From Acidobacteria bacterium Mor1 (lineage in GTDB: Bacteria; Acidobacteriota; Polarisedimenticolia; Polarisedimenticolales; Polarisedimenticolaceae): a stretch of 64,000 nt of DNA. How positions within the stretch are numbered: the stretch's first letter is position 1; each line of letters opens with the position of its first letter. The notes beneath the pieces are model-generated. The model was not told the DNA's origin and ran no database searches. It saw only the letters and a program-made list of their open reading frames with translations. The stretch is from assembly GCA_001664505.1 (NCBI GenBank), contig CP011806.1:1154400-1218399 (forward strand), given 5' to 3'. Below, in pieces: positions 39,825 to 50,768 of the stretch. A program made the translations under genes and the position numbers.

Positions 39825-41912
39825 ATGAAGGTTTACGACACTCCAGACCTGCGGAATATCGCCCTTTGCGGGCACGGGGATTCGGGCAAGACGACCCTGG
39901 CTTCGGCCATGCTGTTCGTCGGCGGTGCGGCCAAGCGCCACGGGAACGTGGACGAAGGCAACACGATCACCGATTTCGACGAAGAAGAGATCGAGCGCAA
40001 GATCTCGCTGCAGGTCGCAACCGCCCACCTGGAGTGGCAGAACAAGAAGATCAACCTGCTGGATACCCCCGGCTACGCCGCCTTCGTCGCCGACGCCCAG
40101 GCGGGCCTCGCGGTGGCCGATGCCGCGCTGATCCTGGTCGAAGGGGTCTCCGGGGTCGAGGTGATCACCGCCCGGACCTTCAAGTACGCCGAGGAAGCCA
40201 ACCTGCCGGTGATGTTCTCGGTCAGCCGGCTCGATCGCGAGAACGCCTCCTTCGACCGCTGCGTCGAGGCGATCCAGGAGCGCTTCGGCCGCACCGCCTT
40301 GCCGGTGCAGCTTCCGATCGGCTCCGAGTCGGACTTGAGCGGTGTGGTCGATCTGGTGCACAAGAAGGCGCTGATCGGTGGCGCCGACGGCAAGGTCCAG
40401 GAGGGAGACATCCCCGGGGACATGAGCGAAGCGGTCGAGGAAGCCCGCGCGGCGCTGATGGAGATGGTCGCCGAAACCGACGACGCCCTGATGGAGAAGT
40501 TCTTCGAGGAGGGGGAACTCGCCGAGGAGGATTTCACCTCCGGTCTCGCCGCCGCCGTGCGCGAGCGCAAGGTCTTCCCGATTCTCGCCGGCTCCGGCCT
40601 CAAGCTCATCGGCGTTCACGGAATGTTGAACAGCGTCGTCGAACTGGTTCCGAGCCCCGATCAGCGGGGTGAGGTCTCGGGAACCGACGCCGACGGCGGA
40701 CCGGTGAGCCGCCCGGTGTCGTCGGACCAGCCCGCTTCGGTCTTCGTGTTCAAGACCATCGCCGACCCCTTCGCCGGCCGGCTGTCGCTGTTCCGGGTCA
40801 TGACCGGCACGATCAAGAGCGACACCACCCTGAACAACATGCAGCGGGACAGCAGCGAACGCATGGGCGCCGCCTCCCTGATCCAGGGCAAGAACCTCGA
40901 GAACATCGACGAGCTACGCGCCGGCGACATCGGCGCCGTGCCCAAGCTCAAGGACACCCAGACCTGCGACACCCTGGCCGCCGCCGGCGATCCGATCAAG
41001 TACCCGGCGATCAACTTCCCGGAGCCGGCGATCTCCTTCGCCGTCGAGGGCAAGTCCAAGGGCGATGAAGAGAAGATCAACTCGGCACTGCTCCGCCTCG
41101 CCGAGGAAGACCCGATGCTCAAGATCAGCCGCGATCCCCAGACCAACGAACTGCTGGTCTCCGGAAGCGGCCAGGTCCACGTCGAGGTCAACCTGGCCAA
41201 GATGAAACGCAAGTTCGGCGCCGAGGCGATCCTGCATCCGCCCAAGGTGCCCTACCTCGAGACGATCACCCGCAGCGTGGAGAACGTCGAAGGGAAGCAC
41301 AAGAAACAGAGTGGCGGCCGCGGCCAGTTCGGCGTCTGCGTGATCCACATGGAACCGCTCGCCCGGGGCAAGGGCTTCGAGTTCGTCGACAAGATCTTCG
41401 GCGGCTCGATCCCCCAGAACTACCGCCCCGCCGTCGAGAAGGGCATCGCCGAAGCGGCCGAGCGCGGCGTGCTCTCGGGCAACCCGCTGATCGACTTCCG
41501 GGTGACCCTGGTCGACGGCAAATACCACAACGTCGACTCGTCGGAAATGGCGTTCAAGATCGCCGGCTCCCTGGCGTTCCAGGAATGCATGAAGAGCGTC
41601 CGGCCGACGATCCTCGAACCGGTGATGAACGTCGAGATCACCGCGCCCGAGGAGTGCATGGGCGACATCATGGGCGACCTGAGCTCCCGGCGGGGCAAGC
41701 CCCAGGGCATGGAGGCTCAGGGTGGAGAACAGATCATCCGCGCCCAGGTGCCGTTGGCCGAGATGCTCGACTACGCGTCGACCCTCAAGTCGGTGACCTC
41801 CGATCGGGGCACCTACCACATGGAATTCGACCACTACGACGAGGCACCGGCGATGGTCCGCGAGAAGATCGTCGCCGAGTACAAGAAGCGCAAGGAAGAA
41901 GAGGCAGGATAA
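39825..41912 (+). CDS. fusA: Elongation factor G-2-like translational GTPase
   Basis: This 695-residue protein has the full EF-G domain order: G domain (residues 1 to about 275), domain II, domains III-V with VPYLETITR and the C-terminal ferredoxin-like [11 protein letters not shown]. The P-loop GHGDSGKTT is intact. The switch II motif reads DTPGYA, with Tyr in place of the catalytic His, and the G4 motif reads VSRLD instead of NKxD. These are features of the EF-G-2/FusA2 branch (as in mycobacterial fusA2), whose cellular role is unclear. AAAGGAG precedes ATG 39825. It lies five bases ahead of asnS, so they are co-expressed. Confidence 0.88.
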   Translation: MKVYDTPDLRNIALCGHGDSGKTTLASAMLFVGGAAKRHGNVDEGNTITDFDEEEIERKISLQVATAHLEWQNKKINLLDTPGYAAFVADAQAGLAVADAALILVEGVSGVEVITARTFKYAEEANLPVMFSVSRLDRENASFDRCVEAIQERFGRTALPVQLPIGSESDLSGVVDLVHKKALIGGADGKVQEGDIPGDMSEAVEEARAALMEMVAETDDALMEKFFEEGELAEEDFTSGLAAAVRERKVFPILAGSGLKLIGVHGMLNSVVELVPSPDQRGEVSGTDADGGPVSRPVSSDQPASVFVFKTIADPFAGRLSLFRVMTGTIKSDTTLNNMQRDSSERMGAASLIQGKNLENIDELRAGDIGAVPKLKDTQTCDTLAAAGDPIKYPAINFPEPAISFAVEGKSKGDEEKINSALLRLAEEDPMLKISRDPQTNELLVSGSGQVHVEVNLAKMKRKFGAEAILHPPKVPYLETITRSVENVEGKHKKQSGGRGQFGVCVIHMEPLARGKGFEFVDKIFGGSIPQNYRPAVEKGIAEAAERGVLSGNPLIDFRVTLVDGKYHNVDSSEMAFKIAGSLAFQECMKSVRPTILEPVMNVEITAPEECMGDIMGDLSSRRGKPQGMEAQGGEQIIRAQVPLAEMLDYASTLKSVTSDRGTYHMEFDHYDEAPAMVREKIVAEYKKRKEEEAG

Positions 41913-41916
41913 CAAC

Positions 41917-43245
<1,329 letters not shown>

Positions 43246-43258
43246 GCCCTTCGCCGCG

Positions 43259-44729
<1,471 letters not shown>

Positions 44730-44743
<14 letters not shown>

Positions 44744-45200
44744 CTCGTCCTCGCCGGGCCTGCTCTGCCTGGTGATCGCCACCGGATTCGGCACCGGCTA
44801 CGCCCCGATCGCCTCGGGCACCTTCGGCTCCCTCCCAGGCCTGCTGTTCATCGCATTGCTGAACCCGCTGGGTTGGATCCCGGCGGTCGCCGGTACGGTC
44901 GTCGTGACCCTGGTGGGGATCTGGGCCGCCGAGCGGGCGTCCCGGGCCTGGGGCCAGGAAGACCCGGGGCGAGTGGTCGCCGACGAAATCGCGGGCCAGA
45001 TGGTGACCCTGCTGTTCGTGCCGATCACCCCGTGGACGCTGATCGCCGGCTTCCTGCTGTTCCGGCTGTTCGACATCGTCAAGCCGCCTCCGGCGCGGCA
45101 GTTCGAGAAGCTCCACGGCGGAGTTGGTATCATGGCTGATGACCTGATGGCGGGGGTTTACGCCAATCTGGTCCTGCAGTTGGCGCTGTACCTGATGTAA
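44730..45200 (+). CDS. pgpA: Phosphatidylglycerophosphatase A
   Basis: This 156-residue inner-membrane enzyme removes the phosphate of phosphatidylglycerol phosphate. It has GYAPIASGTFGSLPG, the active-site VADEIAGQ and FRLFDIVKPPPARQFEKLHGG followed by GIMADDLMAGVYANL. Three to four hydrophobic segments are visible. TTG 44730, with GGGGCGGA upstream, gives the family N-terminus and overlaps the end of rimO. Confidence 0.93.
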
Positions 45201-45233
45201 ACCACCCGCGGCCGACGGCCGCCGAGGACCCGG

Positions 45234-46175
45234 ATGGACATCTGGAACGGATTCGACGGTTGCCCCGAGAACAGCGGGCCGGTCGTGGCCACGATCGGCA
45301 ACTACGACGGCGTACACCGGGGGCACCGCACGATCCTCGAACAGGTCAAGGCCGAGGCGGCGCGCCGCAACGCCCGCTCGCTGCTGATCACCTTCGACCC
45401 GCATCCCACCCGGGTGCTGGCGCCCCACGCCGCACCCCGGCTGATGCAGACCCGCCGGCAAAAGCTGGACACCCTGGAAGAGGCCGGCCTCGACGCGGTC
45501 TGGATCCTCGAGTTCACCCGGGAGCTCGCCGGCCAGACCGGCGAGGACTTCTTCAGCCATCTGCGCAGCCGCATCGACCTGCAGGCGGTGCGGGTCGGCC
45601 GCAACTTCCGCTTCGGCCGGGGCCGCAAGGGGGATATCGACGTCCTGGAACGCATCGGTGCCCAGCAGGGCTTCGATGTGGTCGGCGTCGAGCAGGTGCG
45701 CACCGAGGGCATGACCGTCTCCTCCACCGCGATTCGCGCCGCCGTCTCCGAGGGAGATGTCGAGGGCGCGACCCGCATGCTGGGCCGCCCCTTCGCCGTC
45801 AGCGGCGAGGTGGTCGCCGGGGAAGGGCGAGGCGCCGGGCTCAGCTTCCCCACCGCCAACGTCGATGCCGAGAATGAGCTGTGGCCCCGTGCCGGGGTCT
45901 ACGTGACCGAGTGCCTGGCCCGTACCCGGCGCTATCCGTCGGTGACCAACGTCGGATTGCGCCCGACCTTCGGCGACGCCGAGAAGCCGACCGTCGAGTG
46001 CCATCTGCTGGAGTTCGAAGGGGAGCTGCGCGGCGAGCGGGTCGAGGTCCGCTTCCTGGCGCACCTGCGGGACGAACAGCGCTTCGACGGACCCGACGCC
46101 CTGGCCGACCAGATCGCCCGGGATTGCGCAGCCGCCGCGGCCTACTTCGAGAACCAACCGATCGCGGCCCGATGA
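45234..46175 (+). CDS. ribF: Bifunctional riboflavin kinase / FAD synthetase
   Basis: This 313-residue enzyme converts riboflavin to FMN and then FAD. The nucleotidyltransferase domain has GNYDGVHRGH near residue 20 and FRFGRGRKGD; the kinase domain has GLSFPTANVD, TNVGLRPTFGD and VECHLLEFEGELRG. ATG 45234 lies 33 bases after pgpA, and its stop overlaps tmk (ATGA, 46172-46175). Confidence 0.95.
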   Translation: MDIWNGFDGCPENSGPVVATIGNYDGVHRGHRTILEQVKAEAARRNARSLLITFDPHPTRVLAPHAAPRLMQTRRQKLDTLEEAGLDAVWILEFTRELAGQTGEDFFSHLRSRIDLQAVRVGRNFRFGRGRKGDIDVLERIGAQQGFDVVGVEQVRTEGMTVSSTAIRAAVSEGDVEGATRMLGRPFAVSGEVVAGEGRGAGLSFPTANVDAENELWPRAGVYVTECLARTRRYPSVTNVGLRPTFGDAEKPTVECHLLEFEGELRGERVEVRFLAHLRDEQRFDGPDALADQIARDCAAAAAYFENQPIAAR

Positions 46176-46834
46176 GCGGCGTGTTTCTCACCTTCGAGGG
46201 AATCGAGGGCTCGGGCAAGTCGACCCAGATCCGGCGGCTGAGCGCTCACCTCCACACCTGCGGCGTCGACGTGGTGTTGACCCGGGAACCCGGCGGGACG
46301 GACATCGGCCGGGCGCTGCGCAGGGTGCTGCTCTCCACCGAAGGGGAACCGCCCCACCCATCGACGGAGCTGCTGCTCTACGCGGCGGATCGCGCTCAGC
46401 ATCTGAGTGAGGTGATCGAACCCGCCCTCGAGCGGGGTGCGGTGGTGCTCTGCGACCGCTACCTGGATGCGACCCTGGCGTACCAGGGCTACGGCCGGGA
46501 ACTCGGCGTCGACCGGGTGCTGGAGCTCCATGCAGCCCCGCCCCTGGATCGACGGCCGGACCGTACGCTGCTGATCGATCTCGATCCCGAAGACGGCATC
46601 GCACGGGCCCGGGCGCGCAACCGGGACCTGGGCCTCGAGGCCGAGGAAGGCCGTTTCGAGGCAGAACAGATTCGCTTCCACCAGAAGGTGCGCGCCGGCT
46701 ATCTGGAACTGGCCGGTGCCGAGCCGGGACGCTTCCGCCTGATCTCCGGCGACGGCACCGAGGAAGAGGTGGAAGCCCGGGTGCTCTCGGCGGTCACCGA
46801 CCTGTGGCCTTCGCTCAGGGAGATCTCAAGGTGA
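46172..46834 (+). CDS. tmk: Thymidylate kinase
   Basis: This 220-residue P-loop kinase phosphorylates dTMP. It has FEGIEGSGKST near residue 8, the TREPGGT block, CDRYLDATLAYQGYGR and a lid region AEEGRFEAEQIRFHQKV. The length is normal. The ATG overlaps the ribF stop and its own stop overlaps holB, giving a coupled ribF-tmk-holB string. Confidence 0.95.
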   Translation: MSGVFLTFEGIEGSGKSTQIRRLSAHLHTCGVDVVLTREPGGTDIGRALRRVLLSTEGEPPHPSTELLLYAADRAQHLSEVIEPALERGAVVLCDRYLDATLAYQGYGRELGVDRVLELHAAPPLDRRPDRTLLIDLDPEDGIARARARNRDLGLEAEEGRFEAEQIRFHQKVRAGYLELAGAEPGRFRLISGDGTEEEVEARVLSAVTDLWPSLREISR

Positions 46835-47901
46835 GCGGGCTGGTCCGTTTCAGCGAGATGCTCGGCGTCGAACACGCCGTCGAGTTGCTGCAACGGGTCA
46901 TCGAAGGGGATCGCCTGCCCCACGGCATCCTGTTGACCGGTCCCTCGGGCGTGGGCAAGGGCACCTTCGCCCGGGCGCTGGCGGCGACCCTGCTCTGCGA
47001 GACCTCCGACCGGGAGGCCTGCGGCACCTGTTCTTCCTGCACGCGGGTCGCCTCCCGCAGTCATCCGGACCTGCTGGTGGTGCGCCGGGTCTCGAAGAAG
47101 ATCCGCGACCGGGCGCCGATGAGCGACAACGACGAAGGCGAAGCCGAGAAGGACCTCAGCAACTTCATCCGCATCTTTCAGATCCGGGAGATGACCGACC
47201 ACATCGGTTTCGCCGCCAAGGAAGGCGGGCGGCGGGTGTTCCTCGTGGACCCGGCCGACCGGATGAACACCGAGGCTCAGAACGCCCTGCTGCGCACGCT
47301 GGAGGAACCGCCGGGTGACGCGGTGATCCTGCTGGTCGCATCACGCGCCCACATGCTGTTGCCGACGGTCCGCTCCCGCTGCTTCGCCCTGCGCTTCGGC
47401 CCGATGCGCCCTGCGGAATTGGCCGATGCGCTGCAGGCGCGCGGAATGAACCTGGACGAGGCTCAGGCCCGGGCCAGCCTTTCCCGCGGCCGCCCCGGCC
47501 TTGCGCTATCGCTGGACCTGAAGCGTCTGGAGACGCGCCGCGGTGAGATCCTCGGTGTGCTCGAGGCGCTGACCGCGTCCCCTCGCGCCATCGCCGAATG
47601 GCCGGGACTGGTCGGCACGGTCCACGACAAGGACGACGCGGTGTTCCAGGAAGGCCTCGACCTGTTCGAGGAGCTGCTGCGAGACGCCACTCGCGCCGCG
47701 GCGGGAGCACCGACCGATCACCTACTCGACGCGCGGCTGGCCGGACGGCTCGAGGCGGTGGGGCATCGCCTCGGGACCGCCCGCGGCGCCGAGTTGATCC
47801 GCTCGATCGAGAAGCTACGGGGTCAACTCAGCTTCAACGTGAACAAGACGCTGTTGACTGAAGCCCTGCTGGCATCCGTCGCCGGCGCTCCGGTGCCATA
47901 G
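46831..47901 (+). CDS. holB: DNA polymerase III delta-prime subunit
   Basis: This 356-residue AAA+ clamp-loader subunit has GILLTGPSGVGKGTFARAL (P-loop), a zinc module with the CX8CX2CX2C spacing beginning LLCETSDREACGTC, and the SRC motif in TVRSRCFALRF. LRTLEEPPGDAVILL is the usual Walker B-side sensor region. GTG 46831 overlaps the tmk TGA by four bases. A short acidic insertion (SDNDEGEAEKDL) follows the zinc module. Confidence 0.9.
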   Translation: MSGLVRFSEMLGVEHAVELLQRVIEGDRLPHGILLTGPSGVGKGTFARALAATLLCETSDREACGTCSSCTRVASRSHPDLLVVRRVSKKIRDRAPMSDNDEGEAEKDLSNFIRIFQIREMTDHIGFAAKEGGRRVFLVDPADRMNTEAQNALLRTLEEPPGDAVILLVASRAHMLLPTVRSRCFALRFGPMRPAELADALQARGMNLDEAQARASLSRGRPGLALSLDLKRLETRRGEILGVLEALTASPRAIAEWPGLVGTVHDKDDAVFQEGLDLFEELLRDATRAAAGAPTDHLLDARLAGRLEAVGHRLGTARGAELIRSIEKLRGQLSFNVNKTLLTEALLASVAGAPVP

Positions 47902-47920
47902 GACGCTCATCGCGACGACC

Positions 47921-48547
47921 ATGCCCCGAATCGGCAAGCTACCCGCGATTCTGGCAGCTCTCTTGGCATCGAGCCTGATCGGCGCCGGCATGCTTCTGTT
48001 GGCTTTGAACGCAATTGCCGTGGTGGCAGGTCCATTCACTCCCGACTGGGTCAATAGCGTGCTCTACGGCTGGCGATACCCCAAACTTCATCAAGAGGAC
48101 GGGTACGCCATCACCGAATTCGCACCTACGAGCTGGACCCAGTACCAGATCGACTGCGGGCGAATCGAACCCAACGGCACGACGCACGAGTGCACCTTCG
48201 ACGTCCCCGAAATACCGGTCGACTCAATCCATCTTGCGATCGAGATCGAAGGGATCGAGGTCAGCGAGTTCGGTTCCGTAGAGAGACCAGAACCGATTCT
48301 CGACGGACAGCTTCGGATCGAGGTCATCGGCCCCAACAAGGAGATGCTCGCCGAACAAGGCGGCATCGTAGACGCCTTCAGAATATCCGGATCGATGGGA
48401 TCGAATCGGACTTGGATCTCACCCAGAGGGCGCGTCTCATGGGCCGCGGGCGAAACCTATCGGACGACGGTGACGCTCCATGCGACTCGGTTCGACGGCG
48501 AACCACTGGAGGCTCGGCTCCAGATCGAAGGGTCTTTCGCCAAGTAG
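47921..48547 (+). CDS. Unrecognised membrane-anchored or exported protein
   Basis: I do not recognise this 208-residue protein. It has one N-terminal hydrophobic segment (about residues 8-37), too long for a simple signal peptide and without a clean cleavage motif, so it is probably anchored with the rest outside. The exported part is beta-rich with two cysteines (QIDCGRIEP, THECTFDVPE) that could form a disulfide. Codon use and base composition are visibly less GC-rich than in holB and rlmD on either side. It follows holB by 19 bases but has no obvious link to that function. It may be a recent arrival. Confidence 0.6.
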   Translation: MPRIGKLPAILAALLASSLIGAGMLLLALNAIAVVAGPFTPDWVNSVLYGWRYPKLHQEDGYAITEFAPTSWTQYQIDCGRIEPNGTTHECTFDVPEIPVDSIHLAIEIEGIEVSEFGSVERPEPILDGQLRIEVIGPNKEMLAEQGGIVDAFRISGSMGSNRTWISPRGRVSWAAGETYRTTVTLHATRFDGEPLEARLQIEGSFAK

Positions 48548-48568
48548 GCTGAAGCCAGAGCAAGCCGG

Positions 48569-49909
48569 CTAGCGACTCAGCGACGCCACGGTCTCCACAT
48601 GAGGCGTCTGCGGAAAGAGATCCACCGGGCGCACCCGGTCCAGCCGGTATCCCTCCGCCACCAGCGCCTTGAGGTCCCGTGCCAGGGTCGCCGGATCGCA
48701 AGAGACGATCACCACCCGCTTCGCCTTCCGCCGGGCAATGCCTTCCGCAACGCCTTTACCGAACCCGTCCCGCGGCGGGTTGGCCAGCACCACGTCGACG
48801 GGGTCGCCGGGGCCACGCATGGTGCGGCCGACCTCGGCCTGCTGGAAGCGGACCTTGTCGATCCCCTCCCGCTCCGCGGCCTCCAGGCCGCACTCGATGG
48901 CCGAGGCATCGGCCTCGCAGGCCTGCACCGTCGCTCCCTTGCGCGCCGCGGTCAATGCCTGGACGCCGACGCCGGAGTAGAGGTCGAGCACGTTGAGTCC
49001 GAAGAGCGCCCCCGCCTCTTCCAGGGCGATATCCAGCAGCTTCTCCGCCGCCTCGGGGTTGACCTGAAAGAACGCCGTCGCCGGCAGGCGGAAGCGGGTG
49101 CCGCCGATCTCCTCGGGGAGCCAGGTGCGGCCCGAGAGCTTGGAGTAGGTCGCGTCCCCGCGCCGTCCCGGCGCCGAGCGCCACTCGACCACCCCGGCCA
49201 GCCGGGGGTGGCGGCGCCGCAGTTCCCGGGCCAGGGCCCGGGCCTCGGGGGTCGCCCGGGGCTCGGTGCGCAGCGCGACCAGCAGCTCGTCGTGGACCCG
49301 GGAGCTTCGAATCGCCACCCGGGCCTTCTGCCAGGGGCCCTCAGGCAGCAGGTCGTGGAGGCTGCGCAGCAGCTCGTTGGCCGCAGTGCCCTGGAGCATG
49401 CAGGCCTCGATCCGGGACAGCCGGGGCGGCCGTCCGGGGCCGAACAGGCCCAGCACGGGGCTGCCCTGCTCCCTGGAATAGGTGAACTCCACCTTGTTGC
49501 GGTAGCCCAGGGCCCGGGGCGAGGCGACCACCGGGTCGACCTCCGCCTCGATCCCGCCGATCCGCCGCAGGGCGTCGGCCACGACCTTGCCCTTCCAGCG
49601 GGCCTGCTCCCCCTCGGGGAGCGGCATCCAGGGGCACCCGCCGCAGCGGGACCAGGCGGGGCAAGGGGGCTCCCGGCGCTCGGGCGCCGGAGCCAAAAGG
49701 GCGTCGACCTCCCCCTCGACGAAACGCCGCCGGGCCCTGGAAACCCGCGCCCGCACTCGGTCTCCGGGCAACCCACCCCGCACGAGCCAGACCAGTCCGT
49801 CGTCCCGGGCGACACCCCGGCCGTCGGAGGAGAGGGCCTCGATCACGACTTCTCGCGATTCGCCGGGGACCGCTATATCCTGGGTAGCCCGGTCATCACG
49901 ATCCGACAT
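48569..49909 (-). CDS. rlmD: TrmA/RlmD-family RNA uracil-5-methyltransferase
   Basis: This 446-residue enzyme is in the family that methylates C5 of uracil in 23S rRNA or tRNA. It starts with a TRAM domain (about residues 15-75), then an iron-sulfur cluster motif CX5CX2C (CPAWSRCGGC) with a further Cys in IEACMLQ. The SAM domain has NVLDLYSGVGVQAL and the catalytic Cys is in IVSCDPATLARDL. ATG 49909 is used; the open frame continues about 450 bases upstream, but that region looks like non-coding RNA on the other strand. RlmD versus RlmC/TrmA cannot be decided by eye. Confidence 0.87.
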   Translation of the reverse strand: MSDRDDRATQDIAVPGESREVVIEALSSDGRGVARDDGLVWLVRGGLPGDRVRARVSRARRRFVEGEVDALLAPAPERREPPCPAWSRCGGCPWMPLPEGEQARWKGKVVADALRRIGGIEAEVDPVVASPRALGYRNKVEFTYSREQGSPVLGLFGPGRPPRLSRIEACMLQGTAANELLRSLHDLLPEGPWQKARVAIRSSRVHDELLVALRTEPRATPEARALARELRRRHPRLAGVVEWRSAPGRRGDATYSKLSGRTWLPEEIGGTRFRLPATAFFQVNPEAAEKLLDIALEEAGALFGLNVLDLYSGVGVQALTAARKGATVQACEADASAIECGLEAAEREGIDKVRFQQAEVGRTMRGPGDPVDVVLANPPRDGFGKGVAEGIARRKAKRVVIVSCDPATLARDLKALVAEGYRLDRVRPVDLFPQTPHVETVASLSR

Positions 49910-49923
49910 CTGGTATTTTCCTC

Positions 49924-49953
49924 TTGACACTGTGCACAAAAGACGGGTATGGT
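49924..49953 (+). promoter_or_regulatory. Strong promoter of the first RNA candidate
   Basis: A perfect TTGACA (49924-49929), an 18-base spacer and TATGGT (49948-49953) point toward transcription from about 49960 into a region with no credible protein. It lies just upstream of, and divergent from, rlmD. Confidence 0.6.
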
Positions 49954-49959
49954 CTGACC

Positions 49960-50275
49960 GTTCTGGCGCGGAGTCTGGCCGGAAATCGTGTATTTCCGGA
50001 CTGTTCAGAGTGGGGGGTGGATGGTTTGGCAGCGGCTGGCATGTTCGGGTTCTGCTCGCTCTCCCCGGCGGATTGCAGCCCGACCTCGATGCAACACGAA
50101 TCGGTCGTGAGCCGATTCGTCCCGCCTGCTGCCTTCCGGTCGTTCCTTCGGGAGCGCGCCGCGAAGGTCTTGTCTTAGCGACGACCCACCGCTGGAGTCT
50201 TGACCCGTGCCAGGGTTTGCTGTCTCCGGGGAGAGCGAGCAGGGCCCGAACCCGGCAAGGATAATCCATCCTGCC
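49960..50275 (+). ncRNA. Candidate structured non-coding RNA A
   Basis: This stretch folds extensively: an eight-pair hairpin (49979-49986 with 49992-49999), a 26-pair long-range stem (50043-50068 with 50226-50251), a nine-pair hairpin (50096-50104 with 50112-50120), a six-pair stem capped by UUCG (50141-50156) and a hairpin near 50254-50275. In the 26-pair stem the only two non-Watson-Crick positions are G-U on the plus strand but would be A-C on the minus strand; the UUCG stem shows the same bias. It has its own promoter. I cannot match it to 6S, tmRNA, RNase P or SRP RNA. The ends are estimates. Confidence 0.5.
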
Positions 50276-50339
50276 AGATATGTCCCGTTTTCTTTCATAA
50301 TCCGTCCTGCAAAAATCACGATCCGTCCTAATTGCAGGC

Positions 50340-50368
50340 TTTACCTGAGCCACGGAACAGCGTAAATT
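50340..50368 (+). promoter_or_regulatory. Possible promoter of the second RNA candidate
   Basis: TTTACC (50340-50345), a 17-base spacer and TAAATT (50363-50368), each matching four of six consensus bases. The predicted start near 50375 falls just ahead of the first hairpin of the next RNA-like segment. Confidence 0.35.
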
Positions 50369-50374
50369 TGTGCC

Positions 50375-50575
50375 GGTTCGAGTAGTCCAGCTACTCGGAT
50401 CGGGGGACCGCCCAAACTGCCGGAGACCGGGGGGGAATAATCGGCGGCAGTTTCGGGCGGGCCGTTGCCGGCCAGCCAGTTGCCCACCTCCCTTGGGAGG
50501 TAAAACTCCTTAGGGAGAACGTGGCTGCCGTAACAATGAAGGGGTGGTGGCGCCCGTCACCACCCCTTTTCTTTT
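50375..50575 (+). ncRNA. Candidate structured non-coding RNA B
   Basis: About 200 bases with regular hairpins: CGAGTAG/CTACTCG (50379-50397), a 15-pair stem with one bulge (50408-50422 with 50445-50460), ACCTCCC/GGGAGGT (50486-50501), a small CTCC/GGAG loop and a final intrinsic terminator. It may be an independent small RNA or the continuation of RNA A. No long plus-strand ORF fits. If instead it is a leader for nnr at 50769, the terminator would make it an attenuator, but I see no matching antiterminator. Bases 50576-50768 hold nothing I recognise. Confidence 0.45.
50541..50575 (+). terminator. Strong intrinsic terminator
   Basis: A perfect nine-pair stem GGGGTGGTG (50541-50549) and CACCACCCC (50558-50566), loop of eight, is followed directly by TTTTCTTTT. 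The T-tract lies on the plus strand only, so it ends plus-strand transcription coming from the RNA region. Confidence 0.85.
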
Positions 50576-50768
50576 GCCCACCGCTCTCGCCCGGCCTGGG
50601 CCCCACAGCCCGGCTCGTGCTGTCCCACCGCCCCTTTTGTACCCCGAGCCCGGCTGCCTGGCAGGCCTTGCCCCTCGGTTTCCGCGATCCCGCAGTCCGC
50701 GGGTTTGGCGGGCATCCAACCGTTTGGCTATCCTCGGTCGCGGCCCCCCACGGCTCTCGGAGGCACCC

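Noticed and set aside
50128-50150. Minus-strand match to the SRP RNA tip (CCGGAAGGCAGCAG)
   Set aside because: The required 5' half of the symmetric loop is absent, and the flanking stems favour the plus strand.
49924-50178. Plus-strand ORF of 84 codons starting at the RNA promoter
   Set aside because: It begins inside the TTGACA hexamer, has no ribosome site and no family motif, and crosses strong RNA stems.
49910-50353. N-terminal extension of rlmD by 148 codons
   Set aside because: No homology to the family, which starts at the TRAM domain, and the region is better explained as RNA on the opposite strand.
50375-50397. GGTTCGAGTAG resembling a tRNA T-arm
   Set aside because: The five-base stem does not pair and no acceptor or D-arm surrounds it; it is a simple hairpin.
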